NCBI GenBank assembly: GCA_045110475.1
Contig: JBGCGC010000007.1
Span: 1 to 64,000, forward strand
Reading direction: 5' to 3'
Length of the DNA: 64,000 bases
Origin: Granulosicoccus sp045110475
Lineage (GTDB): Bacteria; Pseudomonadota; Gammaproteobacteria; Granulosicoccales; Granulosicoccaceae
A program made the translations under genes and the position numbers. The notes under the pieces were generated by a model that did not search any database, had not been told where the DNA came from, and saw only the letters and a program-made list of their open reading frames with translations. The stretch's first letter is position 1, and each line of letters starts with the position of its first letter. Shown piece after piece: positions 44,176-54,000 of this stretch.

Positions 44176-45765
44176 ATGATTTTCGACATGGTAGACATAC
44201 GCCATTGCGAAGGCTGCTACCTCGCTCATTCTCTGCAGGGTACCAATGGACGCATAGCCAAGGGCACCTACATAACAGCAGAGCTAGCCGATCAACTCGC
44301 CGGAAGTGGTCTTGCGCAGGTACTGGTTGCACAACTGGAGGACGATGACACCCACGAGAACGATGCGGCACTTGCAGTCGCATCCGTGCTGGGCGGCTCC
44401 GGAGTAAAACTGACAAAAGCGCGCACCGGCAGGGTCAACCTTCTGTCCACAATTGATGGGCTTTGCCACTTTAGTGCGCAATCAATCATTGCAGCCAACG
44501 CGATCGATGAAGGTATAACGATTGCTACTCTTCCTGAGAACCAGTGGGTGGCAAAGGGTCGGATGGTGGCAACCGTAAAGATCATCCCCTATGCCGTGAA
44601 CAAGGTAAACGTACAGCGCGTACTTGCTGTGCTTGATGCGCATGGATTGTCAGTCGCAGGAGCAATGTCTCACAGGGCAGAATTGATACAAACAAGGCTC
44701 AGTTCGGTCAAGGAGGCAGTGCTGGACAAGACGCGTCGCATCACCGAAAACAGGCTTACCCCTAGAGCCGTAACATTAATCTGCGAATCGCGCTGCGATC
44801 ACAACGAAGTATCCTTGCAATGCGCTCTCGAACAATCCTTGCAGCGAAATCCACACTGGATACTGATTGTCGGTGCATCAGCGATCAGTGATCGTGGCGA
44901 CGTTATTCCAAAGGCGATCATCGCAGCCGGTGGTGTCGTCCATCGATATGGAATACCCGTCGATCCAGGCAATTTACTACTACTGGCGAGCATCAATGAC
45001 ACTCACATCATCGGATTACCGGGCTGCGCACGATCACCTCGCTATAACGGCCTGGACATGATTCTTGACAGGATGGCCTGCCAGGTACCTGTCACCAATT
45101 CATGGCTTAGCTCGCTGTCGGTCGGTGGCTTGCTCGAAGAAATTGCGGATCGCCCAACGCCAAGAACCAACTCCGGTGACCAACAGGAAATCGCTGCGCT
45201 GATACTCGCGGCAGGTTCCTCATCGCGAGCAGGCAAGATGAACAAACTGCTGGCCCCTTACAATGGGGGTACGATGATTTCTCACATTGCCGGCGTTATC
45301 GAGAAAAGCCAGGTTTGCAGTATCGTTGCAGTCACTGGATATGAAGAGAAACTGGTTGTTAATGCCCTTGCCTCAAACGCACTGACGTTTCAACATAACG
45401 CTGCACACCAGACGGGCATGGCAAGTTCCGTCATTGCGGGCATATCGCAACTGACAGATTACGATGGTGTGCTGGTGTGTCTTGGTGATATGCCGCATAT
45501 CACCACTGAGATTCTTGATCAGTTGATTAACGCCTTCAGGAAACATCAGGACAAAACTATCATTCAGCCGGTTTACGATAACAAGCGTGGCAACCCTGTA
45601 CTGTTCGGCAAAGTATTTTTCGACACATTGCTAACCCTTGAAGGAGACGTAGGCGCAAGAAAACTGGTAGATCAATACCCGGATGAAGTCCTTGAGGTTG
45701 TGGTGGAAAGTCACGCTGTACTCACAGACTATGACACGCCACAGGAACTGTCGTCGCTGAGCTGA
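44176..45765 (+). CDS. Fused MoeA-like molybdopterin-binding/MobA-like nucleotidyltransferase
   Basis: A 529-residue two-domain molybdenum-cofactor protein. The N-terminal part (about 1-330) is of the molybdopterin-binding MoeA/CinA-like type: EGCYLAHSLQG, HWILIVGASAISDRGDVIPKAI, and GLPGCARSPRYNGLDMIL. The C-terminal part (about 340-529) is a MobA/MocA-like NTP transferase, with IAALILAAGSSSRAGKMNKLL, VCLGDMPHITTEIL and GDVGARKLVDQYPDE. It probably prepares the cytosine-dinucleotide form of the cofactor used by CO dehydrogenase. I placed the start at ATG 44176, matching the family N-terminus. A TTG at 44149 is also in frame. Confidence 0.85.
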   Translation: MIFDMVDIRHCEGCYLAHSLQGTNGRIAKGTYITAELADQLAGSGLAQVLVAQLEDDDTHENDAALAVASVLGGSGVKLTKARTGRVNLLSTIDGLCHFSAQSIIAANAIDEGITIATLPENQWVAKGRMVATVKIIPYAVNKVNVQRVLAVLDAHGLSVAGAMSHRAELIQTRLSSVKEAVLDKTRRITENRLTPRAVTLICESRCDHNEVSLQCALEQSLQRNPHWILIVGASAISDRGDVIPKAIIAAGGVVHRYGIPVDPGNLLLLASINDTHIIGLPGCARSPRYNGLDMILDRMACQVPVTNSWLSSLSVGGLLEEIADRPTPRTNSGDQQEIAALILAAGSSSRAGKMNKLLAPYNGGTMISHIAGVIEKSQVCSIVAVTGYEEKLVVNALASNALTFQHNAAHQTGMASSVIAGISQLTDYDGVLVCLGDMPHITTEILDQLINAFRKHQDKTIIQPVYDNKRGNPVLFGKVFFDTLLTLEGDVGARKLVDQYPDEVLEVVVESHAVLTDYDTPQELSSLS

Positions 45766-46101
45766 CATTCAAAAAAAACTATCACCGCACGCTTGCCGCT
45801 CTTCTGCCCTGCCCCCTATTGCACCGGTCAGCGGAGTTCGTCTTGGATAACCACAGATGTCAAAACTGGACAGGGGAGCTGCAAACATATGTGGAGTGAT
45901 CGCATCCAGCACTGTCAACGGAGTGGGAAACTCAGCCCGGCTGCGCAATACATTCGCTTCGTTCTGAACAACCTGACCCCCTTGACGTTCCCTGATGTTT
46001 CCATCAACCAGAATATTGGCAACAATTTGCGCCGTACTGGTTTATGCAATCCGATCATTGGGTTCAAGGCGTGTTGCTGCGGTTTGGTAATGCAGGCTTG
46101 A
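45766..46101. other. Intergenic region, no clear gene
   Basis: 336 bp between the molybdenum-cofactor gene and a convergent GAF gene. On the minus strand one frame is open over most of it, with protein-like composition (for example VANILVDGNIRERQ and FAAPLSSFDICGYP), but it has no proper start codon. It may be a gene remnant. The plus-strand frame starting at 45793 does not look like a protein. Confidence 0.35.
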
Positions 46102-46587
46102 TCAGCCCACGCGCTTGTATCGTCTTGCCATCAGAAACGTCAACGCGCCGGCTAATTTCAATGACTCAGCAGCGACGACTTTTTCGTGTGTGTAATGACC
46201 AGCCACATGCAAACAGTTGAGCGTACCCTCCACTTGACCGCCAATCACAATCGGAATGTTCAGGCAGCTTTCACAACCCAGGGATTGAATCAGTTCGTAA
46301 TCGGGAAATACGTCAGCGATTTCACTGATGGAATTCGCTACAAACAGATTCTGTCCAACCTCGACATGCTCTGTCCAGCGATTGTGCTCCAGGGGTTTCT
46401 CACCGCTTACCGGATAAGCGTCCGGACTGTTTGTGTAGCTCCTTCGCGCAACATTTCTTTCACGGTCTATCTCCATCAGTGTGAACAATTTTACACCAAT
46501 GGTCTCTTCCACCAGCCTTTGCATACCAACATAAGTCGCAAGTGGCTGTTTCGCGGACGCAAGCGCGTTGCTCATCAGACTATTCAT
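46102..46587 (-). CDS. GAF-domain protein
   Basis: A 161-residue protein made of a single GAF domain: GMQRLVEETIGVKLFTLMEIDRE, then WTEHVEVGQNLFVANSISEIADVFPDYELI, then a conserved LGCESCLNIPIVIGGQVEGTLNCLHV. GAF domains bind small ligands such as cyclic nucleotides or flavours of small aromatic compounds. The two cysteines in GCESC could be redox-active. No catalytic domain is attached, and nothing nearby shows a partner. Confidence 0.8.
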   Translation of the reverse strand: MNSLMSNALASAKQPLATYVGMQRLVEETIGVKLFTLMEIDRERNVARRSYTNSPDAYPVSGEKPLEHNRWTEHVEVGQNLFVANSISEIADVFPDYELIQSLGCESCLNIPIVIGGQVEGTLNCLHVAGHYTHEKVVAAESLKLAGALTFLMARRYKRVG

Positions 46588-47307
46588 GTTTAGCTATGTG
46601 CCCCGGTTTACCCATCTGCCTTGCGTTTGAATCTGACCTGTAATTGAACCGTCACCATTTAAACACTTGCGGCGCCGGAACAGAAGCGAACGGACTCTGC
46701 AGGTCGCTACTGACCTTGCGATGTCATCAGTGATTTTCACTGTGGCTTGACTCAAGTTTCTACCTCGGCGGGCGACGTAATCTGGCCGCCTCCAGTTTTC
46801 CCGGACTTAAGCGGCGCAGCACGTATCCTGCAATATATTTTTGCCATGAAATTTGGCCGCAGAAGTTTGCGGCGACCATTGCCATGGGCCTAAAGTATGA
46901 CGGGTGTGCTGAATTAGTCGTGACAAGACCTGAGGGACATCAAAAATGCATCGATTCGCGCTTTTAGACCAAGACTCTTCTGCAAAATGACACTCAACTG
47001 CCACGAGCGAGCGCAACAATTCGCCGCTGCAGTTGGGGTTCAACACATTTCAATAACCAAAGACGCGATGTCGCTTATACAAACGAATTTCTTGCCTCGG
47101 CAAGGTTCACCCGGTGACAAGAGTTTTCAAAACTGTGATGGGCCGAAAAGTCAAGGCACTATCCACAACATAAGTTAATTAATTTCCGCTTATAATACGA
47201 AGGATAACCGTTTTGTCATTTCGTGGTGAATTGACAACTGCCCAACGACCTTCAATCAGACCCTGCGACACTCTGTGCAATTGCAGAAAAAACAAAGGAC
47301 GTCAGAC
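46588..47307. other. Long intergenic region upstream of a copper-amine-oxidase-like operon
   Basis: About 720 bp without a convincing gene. A 79-residue minus-strand frame (46807-47046) has no recognisable features or ribosome-binding site. The 3' end is AT-rich and contains a TATAAT box. It could hold the promoter and regulatory sites of the downstream operon, or a decayed gene. Confidence 0.5.
47191..47196 (+). promoter_or_regulatory. Candidate -10 box upstream of the second CAO-like operon
   Basis: A perfect TATAAT lies in an AT-rich stretch 112 bp before the chosen ATG. No good -35 element lies 16-18 bp upstream, so an activator would be needed. Weak support only. Confidence 0.3.
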
Positions 47308-48144
47308 ATGTCATCTTCAGGATCCCAATCAAATATTGGTGCTTCTCCACACCGAAGCACCTCTTCACTGTGCAACAAGAGGCACTGCAGAGCATTTAGT
47401 GCGCCCCTTCGCACAAAAACAGGATATATCGCAGCCTTGTTTCTGGTCGGCGCAACCAGTTCTTTTCAGGTCAATGCCGATGCGGGACACAACCATGGCA
47501 GTGTTGATCCCAACGGACGCTTCACGCCCAACGTAGAAGGTGCTGTGTTCCCTCCGCAACCGCGCAATGTTACTAACGTCCGCTCGCATTCACCGCGACC
47601 CATGCTGACGACAACCGCTCAGGAACAAGCCGTCGGTACAACCAGTTCTCGGCTGGAAGTCGGAACGGCAGGGGACTTGGCCGCACGAGCCGCACAACAA
47701 CACCCGCAAGTGCAAGCTCTCTTAGGCGATCGCTACACACTACTGCAGAGCGCTCGCGTAAGAGACAAGGCGATAGTGAACAAAAATACCTACCGGGTCG
47801 AGTTTTTCAGTCTCAGTGAAAACAGAACCGTAGTCGCCACATCCGTTGATGGCGTAATTACCGACGTGTCTGGTATTGCTGCCTCAGAACGACAGCCTGC
47901 TCTGGGAGTAAATGAGAAAGCCATGGCCATTGACATAGCTCGACGCTACTGGAGAGAACGTAACGACTCTCGCATAGAACAACTGACGGGCTACGCAATC
48001 CAGACATTTCAACCTGACGGCTCACCCTATGACACCCGTGTGGTCTACGTGTCATTCCACGCACAGTCTCCCGAACCACCCGAGCTGCTTACCTGGGTAG
48101 ACCTCACGGAAGGACAAGTATTTCGTGCCGAGGTGGAGCGATGA
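47308..48144 (+). CDS. Secreted N-domain partner of copper-amine-oxidase-like protein
   Basis: A 278-residue exported protein. The ATG at 47308 has an AAGGA ribosome-binding site; the N-terminus is long and basic before a hydrophobic stretch (about residues 40-55, YIAALFLVGATSSF) ending near NADA. Its second half contains two cystatin-like segments resembling the N2 and N3 domains of copper amine oxidases: YRVEFFSLSENRTVVATSVDG and TRVVYVSFHAQSPEPPELLTWVDLTEGQV. The N-terminal part is low-complexity, rich in Pro, Arg and His. It overlaps the next gene by ATGA, exactly as the pair at 19744-21539. Functional pairing with the next protein is inferred. Confidence 0.5.
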   Translation: MSSSGSQSNIGASPHRSTSSLCNKRHCRAFSAPLRTKTGYIAALFLVGATSSFQVNADAGHNHGSVDPNGRFTPNVEGAVFPPQPRNVTNVRSHSPRPMLTTTAQEQAVGTTSSRLEVGTAGDLAARAAQQHPQVQALLGDRYTLLQSARVRDKAIVNKNTYRVEFFSLSENRTVVATSVDGVITDVSGIAASERQPALGVNEKAMAIDIARRYWRERNDSRIEQLTGYAIQTFQPDGSPYDTRVVYVSFHAQSPEPPELLTWVDLTEGQVFRAEVER

Positions 48145-50909
48145 AAATCTCAAATTCATGGCTGACCATGCAGCGCTTGCTACCGCTGGTGGCGCTTACT
48201 GTGTTTTGTGCACCAATCGGGGCACAAACGGTTGATGCCGAGATTTCCACCGGAAACTCAGTAAACGGTTCGCTGGAGCAAGGTGAATGGAGCTACTATC
48301 GACTCGACAACACCGACGACGCAGCTTCGACCGTTGCGAGACTTGACAACCTGACTGGCGACATCGATCTGTACGTTCAATACGGGGAGCTGCCAACACT
48401 TGAAGATTTTATCTGCAGGTCATGGGAAGGTGGAATCGCGGATGAAACCTGCCCCATTGATTTAACGGCTTCTGGTGAAATCTACATTGGCGTTTACGGA
48501 TACGGTGATGGTAACTACACCTATACACTGCTTGTGGACGGTGCTACCCCAGACGTGGACCCCATTCCGGGCACCTCAATCGGCCAGCGCAGTGGTCGCA
48601 TCGAATGGAATGGCTGGACCCTCGACTACGACACGTTTGCACTAAGCGATGGACTCACCCTGCATGATGTCAGTTTCGACGGTACGCCGATACTAAATCA
48701 CGCCAGTTTTCCAATAATGTCGGTCTACTACGACAACGATGTTTGTGGTCCTTACGCTGACAAACTCAATGGACCTCAGTCGCCTGTCGAGTGGGCAGAC
48801 AATGCCCTGCTGGTAGCCAGAGAATATACCCAGAACGGAGAGCAATGGTTCGAGTTGGGCATCCGTGAATTCATCGGTTCCTACGATATCTACCAGGCGT
48901 GGTACTTCGGCGCCGACGGATCGCTTGATGGCCACGTATTTAGTCGTGGACTTCAATGCGATATAGCGCATATTCATTACCCCATGTGGCGATTTGATTT
49001 CGACATCGATGGCGCTGGTGAGGATCAGATACTGAGCGAAACAGCATCGGGGACATTCAACCGGTATACCACTGAGTTTGAAGCCAGCGCTACCGATGCC
49101 TTCGAACACCGTTGGTATGTCCAGGATGCACAGTCTGGTTATCGCGTTCGTATCGACTTCGATGACGGTGCCTGGAACCTGCCAGGCGATGTCGTGCCCG
49201 CTTCGGCGTATGAGAATAATCGCATTGGCGGCATGGTTTACCGTGAGAGCGAAAAAGGCTGGAACGAAGGCCCTTCGCCCAATTTCCTGTACGTCGATGA
49301 TGAAAGTCTCGAGGGCGACGATATCGTGATGTGGTATCGCGGCTACCTGCCCCACTCCCCTGAAGAAGGCAGCGAGCTCTGGCATTCCACCGGTGTTCGC
49401 CTGAGAACCGATGTCCAGTTAGATACTGACACTGACACCGATGGTGACGGCATACCTGATTACCTTGATCCGGACGACGACAACGATGGTATACCCGATG
49501 AGCTTGATCCTGAGCCATTGATACCTAATGAAGAGGTCGTAGGATCAGTGACCATTGAATCGGTCATCCAGACGGGTAATGACGATGTTGAGCAGCGGGC
49601 TCGTGGCCGCGTTGATTTTGACAGTAGCGATCTAGAGCTGATCTTCGATGCCAACGTTGATCAGATTGTCGGCTTGCGCTTCAACGACCTTGACATCCCG
49701 CAGGGTGCAAACATCGTTCAGGCCTATCTGCAGTTTCAGACAGACGAACGCAGCTCCAGACCCACGACAGTGACAATTCATGGCGTGGCAAGCGATGATG
49801 CGGACGCCTGGTCCAGCACACGATATGACGTTAGCGGTCGCTCACGCACAAGTGCGTCGGTATCGTGGACGCCAGCTGAATGGAACGCGATCGGTGAAGC
49901 CGACAGTGCCCAGAGAACACCCGACCTTTCCTCCATGATCGAAGAAATAGTCGGTCGTAGCGGCTGGCAACAAGGAAACTCAGCATCGTTTGTTATCGAA
50001 GGCAGCGGTGAACGAGTCGCAGAGGCTTATGAAGGCAGCCGCTCCGGCGCTGCCCGACTAGTCGTCGAATACGAGTCAGCCGACGGTAATACCGCGCCTG
50101 ATGTCGACGCCGGACCTGACCTGACACTGTCAGTTGCCGCTGCAGCAACCCTTGCTGGTGTGGTGCTTGATGACGGCTTGCCTGTACCTCCGGGCGAAGT
50201 GTCACTAAGATGGATTAAGGTATCAGGCCCCGGCAACGTCAGTTTTGACAATGACTCCACAGAAACTACCGAAGCGGTTTTCTCTGAGCCAGGCGACTAC
50301 GTGCTCCGACTGACTGCCAACGACGGCCAGTTCTCGGGCAGTGATTCCCTAAACGTGTCGGTTCAGGACGAGAGCGGTAACACGGTTATAGAGCGACGCG
50401 TATCCTCCAGCACCGATGACGCCGAAGAAAATACCAGTGGCGCCATAGCATTGCGCAGCTCCGACCTGGAATTGGGGGTCGCCGCTGTCGCTCAGACTGT
50501 CGGGATACGCTTTACGGGTGTCGACATTCCGGAAGGTGCCACGATTGCTGCGGCCTACATACAGTTCACTGTTGACGAGCCGAATCGCGCTTCCGCATCA
50601 CTGACGCTGTCTGGTGAAGCCAGTGGTAACGCTGACGCTTTCGCTGTCACCAACAGGAATGTCTCCAGTCGATCGCAAACTGCAGCCACTGTGAACTGGT
50701 CACCTGCTCCGTGGCCAACGGTGGGCGAAGCTGGAAGCGCTCAACGAACGCCAGATCTATCGCAGATCGTTCAGGAAATTATTGATCGAGATGACTGGAG
50801 CGACGGCAATGCACTTGTGGTGCTGGTTACCGGAAGCGGACAAAGAACCGCCGAGTCGTTCAATGGCGATAATACAAGAGCGCCGATATTGCACATTGAA
50901 TATCAGTGA
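48141..50909 (+). CDS. Secreted PPC-copper amine oxidase-like multidomain protein
   Basis: A 922-residue secreted protein with a signal peptide (cleavage near PIGAQT). Residues about 33-132 form a PPC (bacterial pre-peptidase C-terminal) beta-sandwich. Residues about 145-425 resemble a compact copper amine oxidase catalytic domain. Y248 is the topaquinone-position tyrosine (FIGSYDIYQAWYFGADG), and H277/H279 are the copper pair (IAHIHYPMWRFDFDIDG). H405 in LPHSPEEG is the likely third ligand. An Asp-rich DTDGDGIPD...DDDNDGIPD calcium-binding spacer follows (about 428-460). Two copies of a DNRLRE-like beta domain (about 465-645 and 760-922) flank a PKD-like segment. The catalytic loop is shorter than in classical enzymes, so activity is uncertain. 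Confidence 0.6.
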   Translation: MKISNSWLTMQRLLPLVALTVFCAPIGAQTVDAEISTGNSVNGSLEQGEWSYYRLDNTDDAASTVARLDNLTGDIDLYVQYGELPTLEDFICRSWEGGIADETCPIDLTASGEIYIGVYGYGDGNYTYTLLVDGATPDVDPIPGTSIGQRSGRIEWNGWTLDYDTFALSDGLTLHDVSFDGTPILNHASFPIMSVYYDNDVCGPYADKLNGPQSPVEWADNALLVAREYTQNGEQWFELGIREFIGSYDIYQAWYFGADGSLDGHVFSRGLQCDIAHIHYPMWRFDFDIDGAGEDQILSETASGTFNRYTTEFEASATDAFEHRWYVQDAQSGYRVRIDFDDGAWNLPGDVVPASAYENNRIGGMVYRESEKGWNEGPSPNFLYVDDESLEGDDIVMWYRGYLPHSPEEGSELWHSTGVRLRTDVQLDTDTDTDGDGIPDYLDPDDDNDGIPDELDPEPLIPNEEVVGSVTIESVIQTGNDDVEQRARGRVDFDSSDLELIFDANVDQIVGLRFNDLDIPQGANIVQAYLQFQTDERSSRPTTVTIHGVASDDADAWSSTRYDVSGRSRTSASVSWTPAEWNAIGEADSAQRTPDLSSMIEEIVGRSGWQQGNSASFVIEGSGERVAEAYEGSRSGAARLVVEYESADGNTAPDVDAGPDLTLSVAAAATLAGVVLDDGLPVPPGEVSLRWIKVSGPGNVSFDNDSTETTEAVFSEPGDYVLRLTANDGQFSGSDSLNVSVQDESGNTVIERRVSSSTDDAEENTSGAIALRSSDLELGVAAVAQTVGIRFTGVDIPEGATIAAAYIQFTVDEPNRASASLTLSGEASGNADAFAVTNRNVSSRSQTAATVNWSPAPWPTVGEAGSAQRTPDLSQIVQEIIDRDDWSDGNALVVLVTGSGQRTAESFNGDNTRAPILHIEYQ

Positions 50910-50915
50910 GAAAGG

Positions 50916-50943
50916 CTCAGTGGCCATCGTGTTGGCCACTGAG
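50916..50943. terminator. Stem-loop after the CAO-like gene
   Basis: A perfect 10-bp inverted repeat, CTCAGTGGCC / GGCCACTGAG, with an 8-nt loop lies 6 bp after the stop codon at 50909. It has no long T-tract (TTATAAG follows), so it may end transcription with help or stabilise the 3' end. Confidence 0.55.
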
Positions 50944-50994
50944 TTATAAGCATATGGTACAGCGCTAATTTTGTAGTGAACATTGATACAAAAG

Positions 50995-51021
50995 CCCTGC
51001 GGGGGCCGTTACCCCGCGGGG
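50995..51021 (-). terminator. Intrinsic terminator of the giant cadherin-repeat gene
   Basis: A GC-rich 10-bp stem (CCCTGCGGGG / CCCCGCGGGG, one wobble pair) with a 7-nt loop lies 19 bp beyond the minus-strand stop. Read on the minus strand it is followed by CTTTTG, a short T-run. This fits a rho-independent terminator for the gene at 51040-60189. Confidence 0.65.
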
Positions 51022-51039
51022 AAAAGCCATGTGATTTCA

Positions 51040-54000
51040 TCAAGCCGGTTTGCCAATATCAGGGCTGTGTTTAACGATAGACTGCAACGACTCGCCGTCT
51101 ACGTCCAGTGAATTGCCAAGACTACCCACAATGGGTAGTGGATCAACAAATCGCCACGCGGGCAATGAGCTCAGCATACTACTCATAATTGCCCCTCCTC
51201 TCAGCAAGTAAAGAACATAGCCAATCGACAAGCCAGATGTCGTTGTAACGGCGGTGCTAACCACTCCGCGTGATTGGGCGAATTGGGCCTCCATTTCTTC
51301 CCGACGTTTCTCAGAACTTTCAGACAGGGACGCAAACATCTCTGGATCTTGCTGCCTCACCATGGCAAAGAGATTCGCGATATCAACGGTTCCGTCGAAA
51401 ATGTTTGCGCCTGACTCTGAATCCGCCGCATTTTCCCAGCCTACGCGTTGTCCGGAAAGGTATTCCGATATAACGTTGTCCTGCGACGTGGTACGTGACG
51501 ACGAATCTCTGCTGTCACTTTCTGCGGAGTTGAAAAACCGGTTACCCAGCAACCCACTCGTGACATCCACCGACACGGACGCCACCTCCAGAACAGCATC
51601 GTCTGCAAGATCGCTATCCTCTTCTACCGCATAGCTACTGGCAGAACCTACTGTTGATTTTCCGGTATCAACAGGTTTAAAAGAGGGACTCACAGGATTG
51701 GCTCTTTCAAACTCAGATAAAAATGAAATTGCCTGTGGTTGTGGGGCTGCGGCTTGAAGTTGCGGCTCCTCGATAAAAACGTAGCCTACCTCGAATAACA
51801 TTTCCGCAACGCCGCCTCGACCATCACTCACCGACAACAGGACGATTTCATTAACACTCTCAGACGGAGGTAAGCCTAGTTGCAACTCAGCACTCTGTTG
51901 ATCGAAAACAATCCAGTCGGGCAGAGGCTGACCGTTTCTTAAAGTCATTGAAAAGCTCAGATCATCATCGTCCTGGTCGATGAAATTGTCGGGACCTACC
52001 ACGATGGTCTGCTCAGAATCAAGAACCTGATCTTGCACTTGTCCATTGAAAGCAATCTCGGGGGCATCATTTTGATCGACTACACGTATGGATACCTCGC
52101 TTGTATCTCTGTTGCCCTGTCCATCCGCAACTTGCAATGTGGCGACGTAGATGTTGTTTCTGGCAGCATCGGCAGGCATTTCAAAGTTCGGGGCGGACTG
52201 AAAAGAAAGCTCACCACTCACACTGTCAATAACAAACAAGGCGGCATCTGCCCCTTCGCTGATTGAGTAAATAGGCTTATCACCATCCTCATCAATACTA
52301 CTCGCCGTCAAAACAGCAGTTTGATTCTCAGCAATATCCACCAAAGCAGGTACGACAATGTCTGGTGGCTCGTTAACATCGGTTACCGTGATTTTCACAT
52401 CCCGCGAATCTGCACCGCTATTTTCATCCTTTACATAGACAGTCACTCGATACACGTTGTCAGCATCGCTATCTATCGGATTCTCTCGATCCGGTGCGCT
52501 AAGAAAACTCAGTACACCCGATGAACTGTCAATCGCAAACAATGCAGCATCTTCACCACCGCCCAATGAATAGGTTAAGGTCTCATCGTCGACATCTGTG
52601 CTACTCGCCACTGCAACTGCCGTCTGATTCTCAGCAACGTTAACCGTATTAGGTAAGAGGATATCCGGGAGTTCATTGATATTGGTCACTGTCACTTCCA
52701 AAGCCTGTGACGAGGTGTTGTTACTGTCATTGCCGTCGCTGACCGTGACAATTATCTGATAATTATTATCCTCATCGCTATCCGCTGGCGCTTCTCGATC
52801 GGGTACTGTATTGAAGGTTATGACACCGGACGTGCTATCAATTTTAAATGCCTCGGCATCCTCTCCACTGATAGAGTACGTCGGCGTATCATCGCCTTCA
52901 TCGATATCAGTGCTACTCGCTGTTATCACAGCCGTCTGATTTTCCGCAGCTTCAACACGCTCTGGCAGATTCAGAACGGGTGGCTCATTGATATTGGTCA
53001 CCGTCACTTCTAAAGTCTGTGACGAGGTGTTGTTACTGTCATTGCCGTCGCTGACCGTGACAACTAACTGATAACTATTATCCTCATCGCTATCTGCTGG
53101 TGCTTCTCGATCGGGTGCCGTATTGAAGGTTATGACACCAGATGTGCTATCAATTTCAAATACCTCCGCATCCTCTCCACTAATAGAGTATGTCGGCGCA
53201 TCATCACCTTCATCGATATCAGAGCTACTCGCTGTAATCACAGCCATCTGATTTTCAGCAGCTTCAATACGCTCTGGCAAATTCAGAACGGGTGGCTCGT
53301 TGATATTGGTCACTGTCACCTCTAATGCCTGTGACGAGGTGTTGTTACTGTCATTGACGTCGCTGACCGTGACAACTAACTGATAATTATTATCTTCATC
53401 GCTATCTGCTGGCGCTTCTCGATCGGGTGTCGTATTGAAGGTTATAACACCGGACGTGCTATCAATTTCAAAGGCCTCGGCATCTTCTCCACTGATGGAG
53501 TACGTCGGCATATCATCGCCATCGTCGATATCAGTTCTACTCGCTGTTATAACCGTCGTTTGGTTTTCAGCAGCTTCAATACGCTCTGGCAAATTCAGAA
53601 CGGGTGGCTCATTGATATTGGTCACCGTTACAGAAATATTTTTTGAAACTGTAAGTTCTTCGTTGATGTCCCCATCTGACAAGCCAATGATTAGATCATA
53701 AATACCATTTCCGTTGGCATCAAGCGGTGCCTCGTAGTCTGGAATAAAATTAAAACTCAGTTGACCGCTAGTACTATCAATATGGAACCTTGAGGCGTCT
53801 GCACCACCTCTAATGGAATAACTCAGCGACTCACTATCCACATCAGAACCACTAATTGCAGTCACCAGCGTACTATTTTCTGCTACATCAAGTGTTTCAG
53901 ACACATTGAGCACTGGTGTTTCGTTAATATTTTCGACCGTTATTGCTGCACTTTTTATACTTGCAGCACCGTTCCCATCATCTACACGGACAAGCACGTT

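Noticed and set aside
45793..46101. A 102-residue plus-strand frame next to the molybdenum-cofactor gene
   Set aside because: Cysteine- and tryptophan-rich with no protein-like pattern or ribosome-binding site.
46807..47046. A 79-residue minus-strand frame
   Set aside because: No ribosome-binding site, no recognisable motif and unusual composition; kept as part of the intergenic region.
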